This document shows positions 1-9,338 of a stretch of 64,000 nucleotides of DNA, in pieces. This DNA comes from Paulownia fortunei (taxonomy: Eukaryota; Streptophyta; Magnoliopsida; Lamiales; Paulowniaceae). Both the position numbers and the translations under genes were made by a program. Numbering within the stretch: the stretch's first letter is position 1; each line of letters opens with the position of its first letter. The notes beneath the pieces are model-generated. The model did not search any database and had not been told where the DNA came from. It saw only the letters and a program-made list of their open reading frames with translations. Location: the NCBI GenBank assembly GCA_019321725.1, contig CM033109.1, forward strand, positions 16,089,993 to 16,153,992, written 5' to 3'.

Positions 1-446
1 GTAAACCCATTTGCAGCAAATGGGTACTATTCCCTAATGTGGGTCCACCAAGGTCCATACCTTGTTGGAGTATATGAAGTTTATCTCAGATTACATAGCA
101 TCTTGCTAACTTTCCAAGGGGAGAACCTCCTTATTATTCATTAACAAAAGCCATACTTCTCAGGTGGCTTTGAAATCCTTTTGGATTTCTTAGGAGGTTG
201 TATGTCAAAAGGCCCAGCCTTAACTGGTTGGTCCATTACTGCGTTTGTTGGGGATGTCTTATGGTTTTTGAACTTCTTCAAGTTCCACGAATTTCTATCC
301 AATAAAAATTTCTTCTCTAAGAATGTGGCATTCCTCAAAACAAACAACCTTTGTTTTGAGGAGTCATAGAAATAGTATCCAATGGATTCCTTTGGATACC
401 CTACAAACTTGTATAAATTGAATCTCATATCTAATTTATCTCCCAC
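1..446 (-). pseudogene. Copia-1a integrase/RT linker and N-terminal reverse transcriptase
   Basis: 141-446 is an open stretch of 101 codons containing the post-integrase segment (KFVGYPKESIGYYFYD, a Copia hallmark) and a Pro/Lys-rich linker. Bases 1-110 continue into the RT N-terminus (the ...NKVWTLVDP... and CKWV motifs are recognisable in the matching stretches near 21.6 kb and 52.8 kb). The catalytic half of RT lies outside the window. Confidence 0.8.
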
Positions 447-1130
447 TTGCTTCTCCTATAAGCAGCATACCCCCATACCGTAAGATATTTGTAGGAGGGT
501 GGTTTTCCACACGACATCTGATATGGTTTTTTGGGCACCAATTTTGTTGGCACTCTATTCAATAGATATGCTGCCGTTTTTAAAGCATATCCCCAAAATA
601 AATAAGGAAGTCCAGTGAAACTCATCATTGATCAAACCATATCTAATGGAGTATAATTCCTACACTTCACAACTCCATTGAGTTAAGGAGTAGTAGAAGG
701 AGTCCATTGAGAGAGAATCTCATTCTCTTTTAGATAATCAAGAGACTTTGTCATCAAGTATTCACCTCCACAATCTGAGCTTTGATACTTAGCCCAATTT
801 ATTTCTCTACTTCATATATGATTTTCTTGAACATTTCAAAGGCTTCAGATTTGTACCTCATCATGTACACATAACCATATGTAGAACAATCATCAGTAAA
901 GGTTATAAAATAATGATTGTTCCCTCGAGCACTAACACTTAGTGGCCCGTATATGTTTGCATATATCAAATCCAATAGATCTTTAGCTTGCTCCACTTCT
1001 CCAACAAATAGAGATTCATCTTTTCCTTGAGACGAGATTCACCTATTAGCAGGCCATACTCATAACTAAGGTCGAGTAATTGCACCAACGTGTGGATCCT
1101 CAACTCAGAAATGTGACCTAATCTTGCATC
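431..1130 (-). pseudogene. Copia-1a integrase remnant
   Basis: Two open pieces. 799-996 holds the core start (LLDLIYANIYGPL, then HYFITFTDDCSTYGYVY, where the first catalytic Asp and the DDxS motif of Copia integrases lie). 431-628 holds the C-terminal segment (FWGYALKTAAYLLNRVPTK). Between them lies sequence with in-frame stops, including the region that should hold the D..35..E second half. The enzyme would insert element cDNA into the genome; this one is inactive. Confidence 0.85.
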
Positions 1131-1462
1131 TTATATAGTTAGGAAACTATGATTATCTAATTTTTTTTATTTTATTGAATGTGAAAAATGGAGTTATGGG
1201 GAGTTAAAATATATAAACCATTCATCAATATATAAGTAAAGATCAAAGTGGAACATTTACAAAGGGAACACTTTCCATTCTAAAAAAGAAACCCATAGCA
1301 TTCTCTATCCAAAACAGGAATGAAGATGAAATTCTTAACAATATCCAATGCATAAAGATAATTGTTAAATACAAAAACTAAACCATTATTTAAAACTAAG
1401 TTTACGGTTGTAATAGCTAATACAGCAACCTTTGATCCATTCCCCAGCTACAGGAGTGTCTC

Positions 1463-1711
1463 TTATCTACTTAACTTTCTATTTTTTGCCATCACTTGCA
1501 AATCATTGCAAATGTGAGACCTACAGCCGGTATCCATTACCCAAGAAGAATTATTAATAGATAAGTTAACTTCAACAAAATAAATATATGAACTCTTCCT
1601 GCTCGCAAGGTACTTCTTGTAGTTTCTTTTCCTATGCCCAGGTTTGTTACAGTAATGATATTTATCATTGGCCTTATTGGAATCTTTTGAGACCCCACCA
1701 ATTACCTTCAT
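1463..1711 (-). pseudogene. Copia-1a zinc knuckle and aspartic protease remnant
   Basis: An open stretch of 82 codons. It carries a CCHC-like knuckle (YHYCNKPGHRKRNYKKYL, the last Cys replaced by Tyr). About 30 residues later comes the protease active-site segment SSWVMDTGCRSHICND, where the family consensus is D(S/T)GAS/C-H. The knuckle binds element RNA and the protease cleaves the Gag-Pol polyprotein. The altered knuckle and the missing flanking frame show decay. The equivalent in the second copy is at 19951-20136. Confidence 0.8.
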
Positions 1712-1772
1712 CTTAATAGCCTTTGAGGAACCCTTCCCCTTCCCCTTCTTCTTGGGCTTTCCATCATTCTAG

Positions 1773-2381
1773 TTAAAAGATGATCCAATAAGCATGATCG
1801 GCTTGTCCTTTTTTTATGGTGGACTCAGCCATTTTCAACATATTAACCAGCTCAATTAGACTAGTTTCCATTTTATGAATGTTGAAGTTGACAACAAAAA
1901 TGTCAAATGATGGAGGCAGAGACTGCAAGATGAGATCCATATTGAGCTCATTGTCCATTACAAGTCCAAATGACTCATGCCTTTCTATCAGGCCTATCAT
2001 TTTCGATCCATGGTCATGGACTAAAGAGCCCTTCGACATACGAGTCCTGAAAAGCTCTTTTGAGATCTAATATCTAGCCTACCTACTGTGTTCATCATAC
2101 AACTCTCATACGCATGCGCATGTATCTCGTGTTTCCTCTGCAACTCATTTGATATTGATGCCATCATATATCATCATGCTTGCAGATCATCACAACTTGT
2201 TGATATTGTGCAAGCTTCTCCTCAGTCCCATCCACTGGTCTGCCTGCCGGATAAGGAGTATCAAGGATGTAGGATCTTTTCTCAGATTGTAAAATAATTT
2301 TTAAGTTCCTCAGCCAATCAACATAATTAGGTCAGTTAATTTGTTGGCTTCGAGAATAGATGCTAGTGGATTTTTAGCCAT
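1773..2381 (-). pseudogene. Copia-1a gag remnant
   Basis: This is the gag (UBN2-like nucleocapsid precursor) of Copia-1a. The start at 2379-2381 encodes a MAKNPL-type N-terminus that matches the start of the plus-strand copy at 19227. A further open stretch (1773-2039) contains ...SLVHDHGSKMIGLIERHESF... and ...SLPPSFDIFVVNFN..., the conserved core of Copia gag. Stops and frameshifts separate the two parts. Gag would package the element's RNA in cytoplasmic particles. This copy cannot make a full protein. Confidence 0.8.
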
Positions 2382-2783
2382 TTTTTATAGACAGTTTAAA
2401 AAAATAAACGATGTAGAAAATGAACAAACTTTTAAAAATATATCCATTTATAATACAATTTTAAAATTATAATTTTCTCCCATTATTTCTTCAAATTCCA
2501 TCACCCCTAATGAAAATTCAGGAAATCATATTTTCTAGTGACCTTGAGGTCCAATTGATATGTTTTATGCCTTAATTTTTGAGCCTTTAAAACATATCAA
2601 GAGGTAGTCAACTCTTTAACAATTATATATCTATACAACCTTTAAGATATTTTATCTCACCTCGAACAACATGTAGAATCAAATATTGAAGGCCATTGAG
2701 GAGGCTTCTATCTCTCAAGCTGAAGGTCATGCCGGGGAGTTCTTGCGGGTCGAGTCGAGTGGGCCTAAGAGAAGGCAAAATTC

Positions 2784-3179
2784 TTGCAATCTCTAGAATT
2801 CCTTGATCACCTGACCTTTAGGGCTTTGGATTATTTGATCCATGGTTCCACATATTGCTTTAGTCAGGTCAAGGAGCTAGGGTATACCGGTTCAAATCCA
2901 AGTTTAGGTCGTCCTGTCGAAAGTATTCCTCCACTTGACAATAGATCTGCCCCTACAGCTGACGTAGTTGGTCCTTTGCCACCATCAACTGTGCCCATAT
3001 TCTTGGGAGATCCGTCTATTCACTTGTCCCCTTCTTCTCCGACAGCTGCTATCCCTCCAGATCTTCCTCTCAAGCCAGCCATCAATGTTGAGGATGACAG
3101 TTCTTCCCATTCAGGGAATCTAAATAATAAGGGTGTTGTTTTAGAACCCCTCAGTATTTTTTATTATGGAGTAGAATAA
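2784..3179 (+). CDS. Antisense ORF beside the Tat-type Gypsy pol (candidate extra ORF)
   Basis: A 131-codon open frame on the strand opposite the neighbouring minus-strand Gypsy pol (3770-5115), lying on its 3' side. The first 40 residues (FLQSLEFLDHLTFRALDYL and a GSTYCFSQVKELGYTG segment) look like a helical domain. The rest is Pro/Ser-rich (PLPPSTVPIFLGDPSIHLSP) and ends ...IFYYGVE. The open frame extends a few codons upstream of the Met, so the start is uncertain. Tat-lineage plant Gypsy elements are known to carry an extra ORF, often antisense, between pol and the 3' LTR, and position and orientation fit that. I do not recognise a named domain with certainty. It is probably a truncated C-terminal part. 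Confidence 0.5.
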   Translation: MQSLEFLDHLTFRALDYLIHGSTYCFSQVKELGYTGSNPSLGRPVESIPPLDNRSAPTADVVGPLPPSTVPIFLGDPSIHLSPSSPTAAIPPDLPLKPAINVEDDSSSHSGNLNNKGVVLEPLSIFYYGVE

Positions 3180-3430
3180 GGCTATGTACATCTTTTGTAA
3201 CAATTTTTTCTATAATAAATTTATTTCACCTTCATTACTTCTTATTTTTGCTTTATTTTTTATTTTTCTAGCACCTACAACTTCCACAGTAATATTTTTC
3301 ATAGCAATTATAAAACATGTATATCTTACTAAAGTTTTGTAACTGAGCTACATATCTTACCAAATGTATTCTTGTTTTCTAAAATATGAAAAGATAATCT
3401 AGCTCACTTGGTATGGTTTTGGGATTTTTC

Positions 3431-3712
3431 TTGAATCATTCCCTAAGGAGGTCGGTTTTTGCGAACCCTCCAAAAAACTCAGGTCATTCCAATTCAGCTG
3501 TCTTCTTGGCCATATGATTTTTTTTTGAATCATTCCCTAAGGAGGTTGGTCTCTACGAACCCTCTAAAGAACCCAAGTAGGTCCAGTTTCACTGGCCTTG
3601 CCTTAGGATTTTTTTTTCTTGATTTATTTCTTAAGGAGGTCGGTCTCTGCGAATCCTTTAAGGAACCTAGGTAGGTCCAGTTCCATTTAGCAAGAAAAAA
3701 TCAGGATTACAT
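3431..3712. repeat. 94-bp tandem array, about three units
   Basis: Three head-to-tail units begin near 3431, 3525 and 3619, so the period is 94 bp. Each unit has the core CTAAGGAGGTCGGT...GCGAACC followed by an AACCCAAGTAGGTCCAGTT-like stretch and a T-run. Units differ by roughly 10-20 percent. The array lies between the end of the Tat-like pol and the antisense ORF. Untranslated tandem repeats in that position are typical of Tat elements. Confidence 0.85.
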
Positions 3713-3769
3713 ATAGAATTTCTTCAAATAGAAAACATTTCATAGTCTGAGTATTTTTTTTCATTTCTC

Positions 3770-5115
3770 ATCTTCTAGCTCATAGGCACCTCCATCTATC
3801 ACTCGAGTTACATTGTAAGGTCCTTCCCAATTTGCCTCTAACTTGCCAGTTTGCTTTAAAGCATTTGCCCATCATAGTACCAAATCCCCGAGTTGAAAAT
3901 TCCTTATTTTGACCTTTCGGGAGTACCCAGCTCGAATTCTGCTTTTGTATGCTTCCATCCGATGGTATGCCTTTTTCCTTTTTTCATCAATCCAGTTTAA
4001 TACTTCCCTCATGAGTTCATTGTTTTCTTTTTCATCATAGTTCTAGATCTGTGAGTTTCCATCCCAATCTCAGCGGGTATAACCGCCTCTGCTCTATATA
4101 CCAAACTGAACAAAGTTTTGCCTGTTGTAGTCCTTGGTGTTGTACGATATATCCATAAAATTGAGTCCAACTCATCCAACCAACCACTTCTAGCTCTGTC
4201 TAGCCTAGTTTTAATCCTTTGCAAAATAATCTAATTGGCTACTTCAACTTGCCCATTGGCTTGAGGATGGGCCACCGAACTGAAGTATTGCATAATTTTT
4301 ATCTCAATACACCAGCTTTATACCTTTTTCCCCTAGAACTGGGTGTCATTATCTAATATCAAGTCCCATGAAATCCCATATCTACACACTATGTTTCTCC
4401 ATAAAAATTTAATGACCTACAATATTGTAATTTTAGCTACAGACTCAACTTCTACCCATTTACTAAAATAATCTACTGCCACTATTAAGAATTTTCTCTG
4501 CCCTGTTGTTGGGGGAAAGGGTCCGATAATATCAATTCCCCATTTGGAGAAGGTACAAGGCGAGCTCATAACTTTTAACTTCTCTGCTGCTTTATGTATC
4601 AATGAGGCGTGCTTCTAGCATTTTTCACAAGTTTTGATCAAATGCTCCGCATCCTCTTTTAGAGAAGGCCAGAAGTATCCAGCTCTTACTGTCTTACAAG
4701 CCAGTGTGTGAACTCCACCATGGCTTCCATATGCTCCCTCATGAATTTCTCGCAATACATAAGAGCCTCTTGTGATAAACATCTGAAGTATGGTGTAGAG
4801 AAAGCTCGTTTATACAATAAACCATCAATTAGAAAAAATTTAGTAGCTCGTATTTAGAATCGAACAGCTTTTATTTTATTTTGTGGCAGTTTCCCCTCTC
4901 GCAAATATTCCAGTATACCAGACCTCCAATCCTCTTTTTCCTCTATTGTGGCTACTTCTACCCACATACTATGCTGATAGACCGTTAATAATATGATTTT
5001 TCTGGTCTTACAATTAGTGGTAGAACTTGAAATTTTAGAAAGATAATCAATCTTGGAATTCTCAGCTTGTGGTATATAACTTAACTCAATCTTTGTAAAT
5101 TGTTGTTTCAACTAA
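3770..5115 (-). pseudogene. Tat-type Ty3/Gypsy pol remnant (RNase H end and integrase)
   Basis: Minus-strand order is RNase H C-terminus and the following spacer (4854-5111: IELSYIPQAENSKIDYLSKI, then a GILEYLREGKLP segment), zinc-binding and core integrase (4417-4602: WGIDIIGPFPPTTGQRKFLIV and VDYFSKWVE), and integrase C-terminal region (4009-4224: KTRLDRARSGWLDELDSILW and YRTTPRTTTGKTLFSLVY). RT before RNase H before integrase is the Gypsy order. The WxxELxxxLWxYRTTPRTxTGxTPFSLVYGxEAVIP motif is the Tat/Athila style. Stops lie between the pieces. The upstream RT, protease and gag are missing, because the remnant is cut at about 5115-5155 by the LTR of Gypsy copy C. Confidence 0.85.
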
Positions 5116-5154
5116 GATGCCTGTTCTACATAGTTTCTCATTCTTTCTTCTTGC

Positions 5155-6039
5155 TTAACATGTTTCAACCTAAACATGTTACTATTGAGTATTAACAATT
5201 AGGTACATGCTATTAGAGTGATAATAATTCAATTACATGATGTTTTCATGTATCTAAGATAAGAAATTAAGATATTTGAGGGACTATACTGGGTTCTAGT
5301 TTGTGAAAGCTTAATTGTTACCTATATATCTCGATGTTAAGGTCTTAGTATGAGATTTTGTGCTTTCAACTTGCTAAATTGGGAATGGTGCTTGATGTTA
5401 AGTAATATTACAGGCTATTTTACATCTGAGGATGAAGATGAACACTAAACAAATCTAGACTAAGCCACCAACCAAGTGAAAGGTAAATAAAGATTCATTT
5501 GCAACCACAATGCATAGACATAGTAACTGTGGGATTTATATGTAATACCATAGATCATATATGCAGAACAAAGGGCACGTATTACTACCATTCATGTCCA
5601 TTGAGCATACATACATGGACAATGGCACGTGCATGTGTCATATACAAGTATTGTGATAAATCTTGCATTGAACGACATGATTTTGAGAAAGGAAAATATT
5701 TTCATGACCACTACTAGTACACCGAAGTATGCATGGATTTGCATGGTTGTATGCATGGATTTGCCGGTTTGCATGCCTGGATTTACATACGTATGAGTAT
5801 GCATAGATTTGCATGCTTATATCATTATTGGCCATTGGATTATCGTGGTGTGCAGAGCTTTTTTCGGTGCATAGGAGAGTAGCATTGGTCAGGGGCCCAA
5901 GAAAGAAATGATTTTGATAGAAATGTTTTGATGCATGGAATTGCATTGTGGGCATAACATTTTGAGATGCATGACTTGATATTGTGAATTATTCTTTGGC
6001 ATACATAATCTTTACTTGATGAGCGTTAGCTTATATAGT
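5155..6039 (+). mobile_element. Gypsy copy C: 5' LTR fragment
   Basis: Plus-sense piece of a long LTR, colinear with 10688-11485 of the same element's 3' LTR (shared start TTxxCATGTTTCAAC-TAAACATGTT, shared AATTGCATTGTGGGCA near the end). The LTR begins mid-sequence, so the first 1.3 kb is missing. It stops before the usual GCATTGTAGGTGAGT continuation at about 6039. It carries RY (CATGCA) and G-box (CACGTG) motifs, listed separately. Confidence 0.8.
5626..5818 (+). repeat. RY/G-box minisatellite in Gypsy LTR
   Basis: Starts with GGCACGTGCATGTG (G-box core next to CATG). Then from about 5728 come about four degenerate 21-26-bp units built on TATGCATGGATTTGCATG. The equivalent clusters are at 11070-11270 (plus), 14455-14550 and 37875-38065 (minus copies). 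CATGCA is the RY element bound by plant B3 factors of the ABI3/FUS3/LEC2 type, and CACGTG is the ABRE/G-box core. Whether they act here is not shown. Confidence 0.7.
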
Positions 6040-6195
6040 AATAATATGTATAAAATTTATGTTTGGTATTGTATCTTTAGAGCTACATGTTCTCTATTAT
6101 CCACTAAGTGTGAAATAAGATTGGATAGGGTACTTGATATATATATGAGTTAAGTTACAATATTTTAATTCCATCTCGAAGTTCAAGATCAACTA
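6040..6195. other. Unassigned joint between LTR fragment and internal region of copy C
   Basis: AT-rich stretch with no coding signal. No primer-binding site could be found between the LTR piece and the internal region. The LTR end and the leader were probably lost here. Confidence 0.4.
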
Positions 6196-9100
6196 ATTAA
6201 ATTTTAAGAGCTCTAGGTTAATTTTGTTATATTGGCTAGGATTATGATATAACCTTCTGTGCTGATTGATTTATTGAGAATTATGCATTATGGATTATTC
6301 CATGATTATTAACACTTTTAAATTCTAGGTGATTAAAATTTAGAAATTTTATGAAAGCCATAGCAGGAAATGTTTACTATTTGCAGAAAATAAAAAAGAT
6401 TGTCAAATTATAATTTTCTACAGTATGAAAGAGAGTAGTAAGAAAGAGTTATTATTGATCTTCGGGTTGGGTTAGAATTTTTAGAAATGACCAAGTTTAC
6501 TAAAAATCCATTTGCGTGATCTTAGATCTCTTGATACATGTTGAAAAGAAGTTGTCGGCCATGCCATTGACTAACCAATTATCATGGACATAGTGTAAGA
6601 AGAAATCTAATCTTTCTTTTAGTTTATCATATACACCTATTGGAATTCGACGAACCTTAAGTGATATTGTTGTAATGTTGGGCAAGGCATTAAGGTCTAG
6701 TGATTCTCCTAAACAAGCTCCACTTCATATTCACTTAGAAGAAAGATGAATCTTGAGGTTATGTATTATTTATTACAACTTAATTGAGTAATAAATTGTA
6801 ATAAGTATAGATTTTTCATACTAAGGTTTATTTGATAAACCAATAGGAGCTACTGTGATCTTGAGGATTGATTTTAGGTTTAAATTAATTATGAATTTCT
6901 TGTTGTGCCATTGGGTTAACTAATGCCTTAATTATTTTGATATACATGATGAATAATGTGTTTGATGATTCTATATAGGCATGTTTGGGGTGATATTCAT
7001 TGATGATATCTTACTATACAACGAGGAGAAATATGATTGACCTTTCAATATGATCTTGGAAACTTTAAAAAAGTAAAAATTATTTGCTCGATTTAGTAAA
7101 TGCGATCTTTTGGTTTTGTAATACAATATTTATTTTGGGATTGGTAATTTTCTTAAGAAAGTGTCCTTGTAACTATTCAAAACTTTGAGGTTGTACTGAA
7201 ATAGAGGAGATCAATAAATGTGATAGAAATAAGAAAAGTTTTATGGGTTAGTGATATTATTGGGTATTCAGTCAAAATTTATCCTTAGTTGTTACTGCTT
7301 TATTTCATCATACATACAGGTATATGAAATTTGAATAGTTCGCTAAGTGGGAAGAAATCTTTAATTACTTAAAAAGAATTGATTTGAACTTTAGTGGTGA
7401 CTCCAACTTTAGATATAAGTTATTTATTGTGTATAGTGGTGTATCTCATTGTGTTTTGGTATATGTTTGATGTAATATAGAAAAGTTACTTGACACTCTT
7501 TGAGTTAATTAGATTATTTATGTAATACTATATGTGACATTACAAACTGAAGTACTTGAAATGTCTATATACTTAAAAGGAGTCGAACCTGAAGAAAGGA
7601 TATATATTATTAGTAAGTGAATATATTGTATGATCCATATAACTACAGATGTCATTGGAATGAAATAGCTCAATAGACTAATAGTTATAAAAAATTTACA
7701 TCATAACTTATTATGGGAGTTAAGGGTTGTATAGAGAATGAAATAGAGTAAATGGTGAATTATTTGTTTATTAATATTTTGTAAGACTAATTTTGATTGA
7801 TCCAATTTCAAATGCTCAAGATAAGGTCGATGAAAGGTTAGGATTAAGATGAAAGGCATAAAACTCACTTAAATAGATTTTTGTGATAAGTGATAATAAT
7901 CTCTTAATGAGATATAGATGCAACAATGAGGAATAAGAAATTGCAAGACTAAGTTTTAGATGATGATTATGTACTTTTTATTTGTTTTATTAGGTGGTAT
8001 GAATGATGTTTGTGATCTCAAGAAAATGTACAGATATCGAATACTGGACGACCTATTATGGAATATATTGTTAATATTTGGTTTGCCAAAAAAAGAAGTA
8101 TATACATAAAAGTGCAAACGTAAGAATGATTTAGTTCTGCTTTTATTTTCAAGTGGAAATAGGAAAGCATTCATGAATATTGTATATGATAATGCAATTG
8201 GGTTATTGTTCATAGGTTAACTGAATATGCTCATTCTTTCTCAATTTACCCTAGGCATTCCTTAGAAATATATAGAAAGATAAATGTATTGGAAGTGGTT
8301 AGACTTTTTGATTTATTAGTGTCTATTAGTTCTGATGTAGATTTAAGGTCTTTGTCCACGACCTAGAAAATCTTACATCAGGTATTGGGAATAAAATTAT
8401 ATTTTAGTATTGTAATCATCCATGCGTCAATGGGCAATCAGAACAATCAAATTAGACTTTGCAAGATATGCTTAGAGCTTGTGCATTTGATTGTTGATGT
8501 CAATTGAGAACAATTTTCCTTGGGTGGAATTTTTTATAACAACAATGATAAGGCTACTTAGGTTAGTTCTCTATGAGGCATTGTATGATAGAAAATATAG
8601 GTCATCGTTTTATTGAAATGAAATTGGTGTTCTTTTAGGCTTAATATGGTTTGGGAAATAATAAAAGTGGTAGAGCAAATTGCCAATGTATGGAAACTAG
8701 TTAGAGGTGACCATAGAGTTATGCAGATTAAAGAGGAATATCATTGCAATTTATGATAGGGGATCAAATTTTTGAAGGTGTCTCCAATGAAATGGATTAT
8801 GCGGCTTAGGCAGAAAAAAAAATTTGGGGTTACAGATTAATGGGGAATATCGCCGCAATTTATGATAGGGGATCCAATTTTTGAAGGTGTCTCCAATGAA
8901 ATGGATTGTGTGGCTTGGGCAGGAAAAAAAATTGGGGATTTACATACAAACTTGTCCTCGGTACATTGATTTATTTTGCATTACTGAGATAATTAGGGAT
9001 ATTGCCTATAAACTTGACCTATTTGCATCAATGTCTTGAGTTCACAATATGTTTCATGTGTTCATTTTAAAGAAGTATATCATGAATCTAGTTCATCTAC

Positions 9101-9324
9101 TGAAGAAGGAACCAATAGAACTAAATTGAGGTCGGAGATATGAAGAAAGACCTATAGAGATTTTAGTAAGGGATGTAAAGCAACTTCAAAATGAGAATAT
9201 CTCATTAGTTAAAGTACTAAGGAGAGTCAATCAATAGAAGAAGCTACTTGGGAAAGGAAGCATAAAAAGATAATTAAATATCTAGAGCTTTTTGGTAAAT
9301 AAAATTTTGGAGATGAAATTTTTA
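6196..9324 (+). pseudogene. Gypsy copy C: degenerate chromovirus-like pol
   Basis: No long frame survives, but the RT, integrase and chromodomain segments are readable in broken frames. RT: an FGLTNA-like string near 6910, then the active-site string VIFIDDIL near 6990-7010. Integrase: KLYFSIVIIHASMGN-like and later LYEALYDRK-like strings (8390-8600). Integrase C-terminus/chromodomain: VSPMK..., the SHNMFHV-like region near 9040, and EEATWERK...LELFGK at 9235-9300. The last string matches the much better preserved chromodomain tail at 58313. A chromodomain after integrase points to the chromovirus branch (Tekay-like), but lineage is inferred. Confidence 0.75.
8735..8952 (+). repeat. 109-bp tandem duplication inside copy C pol
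   Basis: Two head-to-tail copies begin at about 8735 and 8844. Both contain GCAATTTATGATAGGGGAT and a CAATTTTTGAAGGTGTCTCCAATGAAATGG-like stretch, ending in an A-run. The duplicated piece is the integrase C-terminal GDQVFLKVSPMKG region. Other family members have a single copy, so this is a private duplication in a dead element. Confidence 0.85.
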
Positions 9325-9338
9325 TAAGAAGGGAAGGA
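9325..9338 (+). promoter_or_regulatory. Polypurine tract of Gypsy copy C
   Basis: AAGAAGGGAAGGA lies directly before the 3' LTR start TGTAATAGCC. A purine run in this place primes plus-strand DNA synthesis during reverse transcription. It fixes the internal/LTR boundary at 9338/9339. Confidence 0.75.

Larger units (their letters stand above)
1..2690 (-). mobile_element. Copia family 1, copy a: degenerate internal region, cut by the window edge
   Basis: This is a Ty1/Copia element read on the minus strand, in the order gag (about 1773-2381), zinc knuckle and protease (1463-1711), integrase (about 431-1130), then the linker and the start of reverse transcriptase (1-446). Integrase lying before RT defines Copia. 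Every domain carries stops or frameshifts, so it is dead. The rest of RT, RNase H and the 3' LTR lie beyond the left edge. The gag leader on the right (2382-2690) matches the leader of the third copy near 54.4 kb. It ends against Tat-type Gypsy sequence without a visible 5' LTR or primer-binding site. The same family recurs at 19102-25631 (plus) and 49225-60964 (minus). Confidence 0.9.

Noticed and set aside
2895..2915. GGTTCAAATCC at about 2889, a textbook tRNA B box
   Set aside because: No acceptor stem, A box at proper spacing or cloverleaf can be built around it, and it lies inside the 131-codon open frame.
3431..3712. Regular repeats resembling a CRISPR array
   Set aside because: Units are 94-bp head-to-tail copies without distinct spacers, in a plant retrotransposon; there are no cas-like genes.
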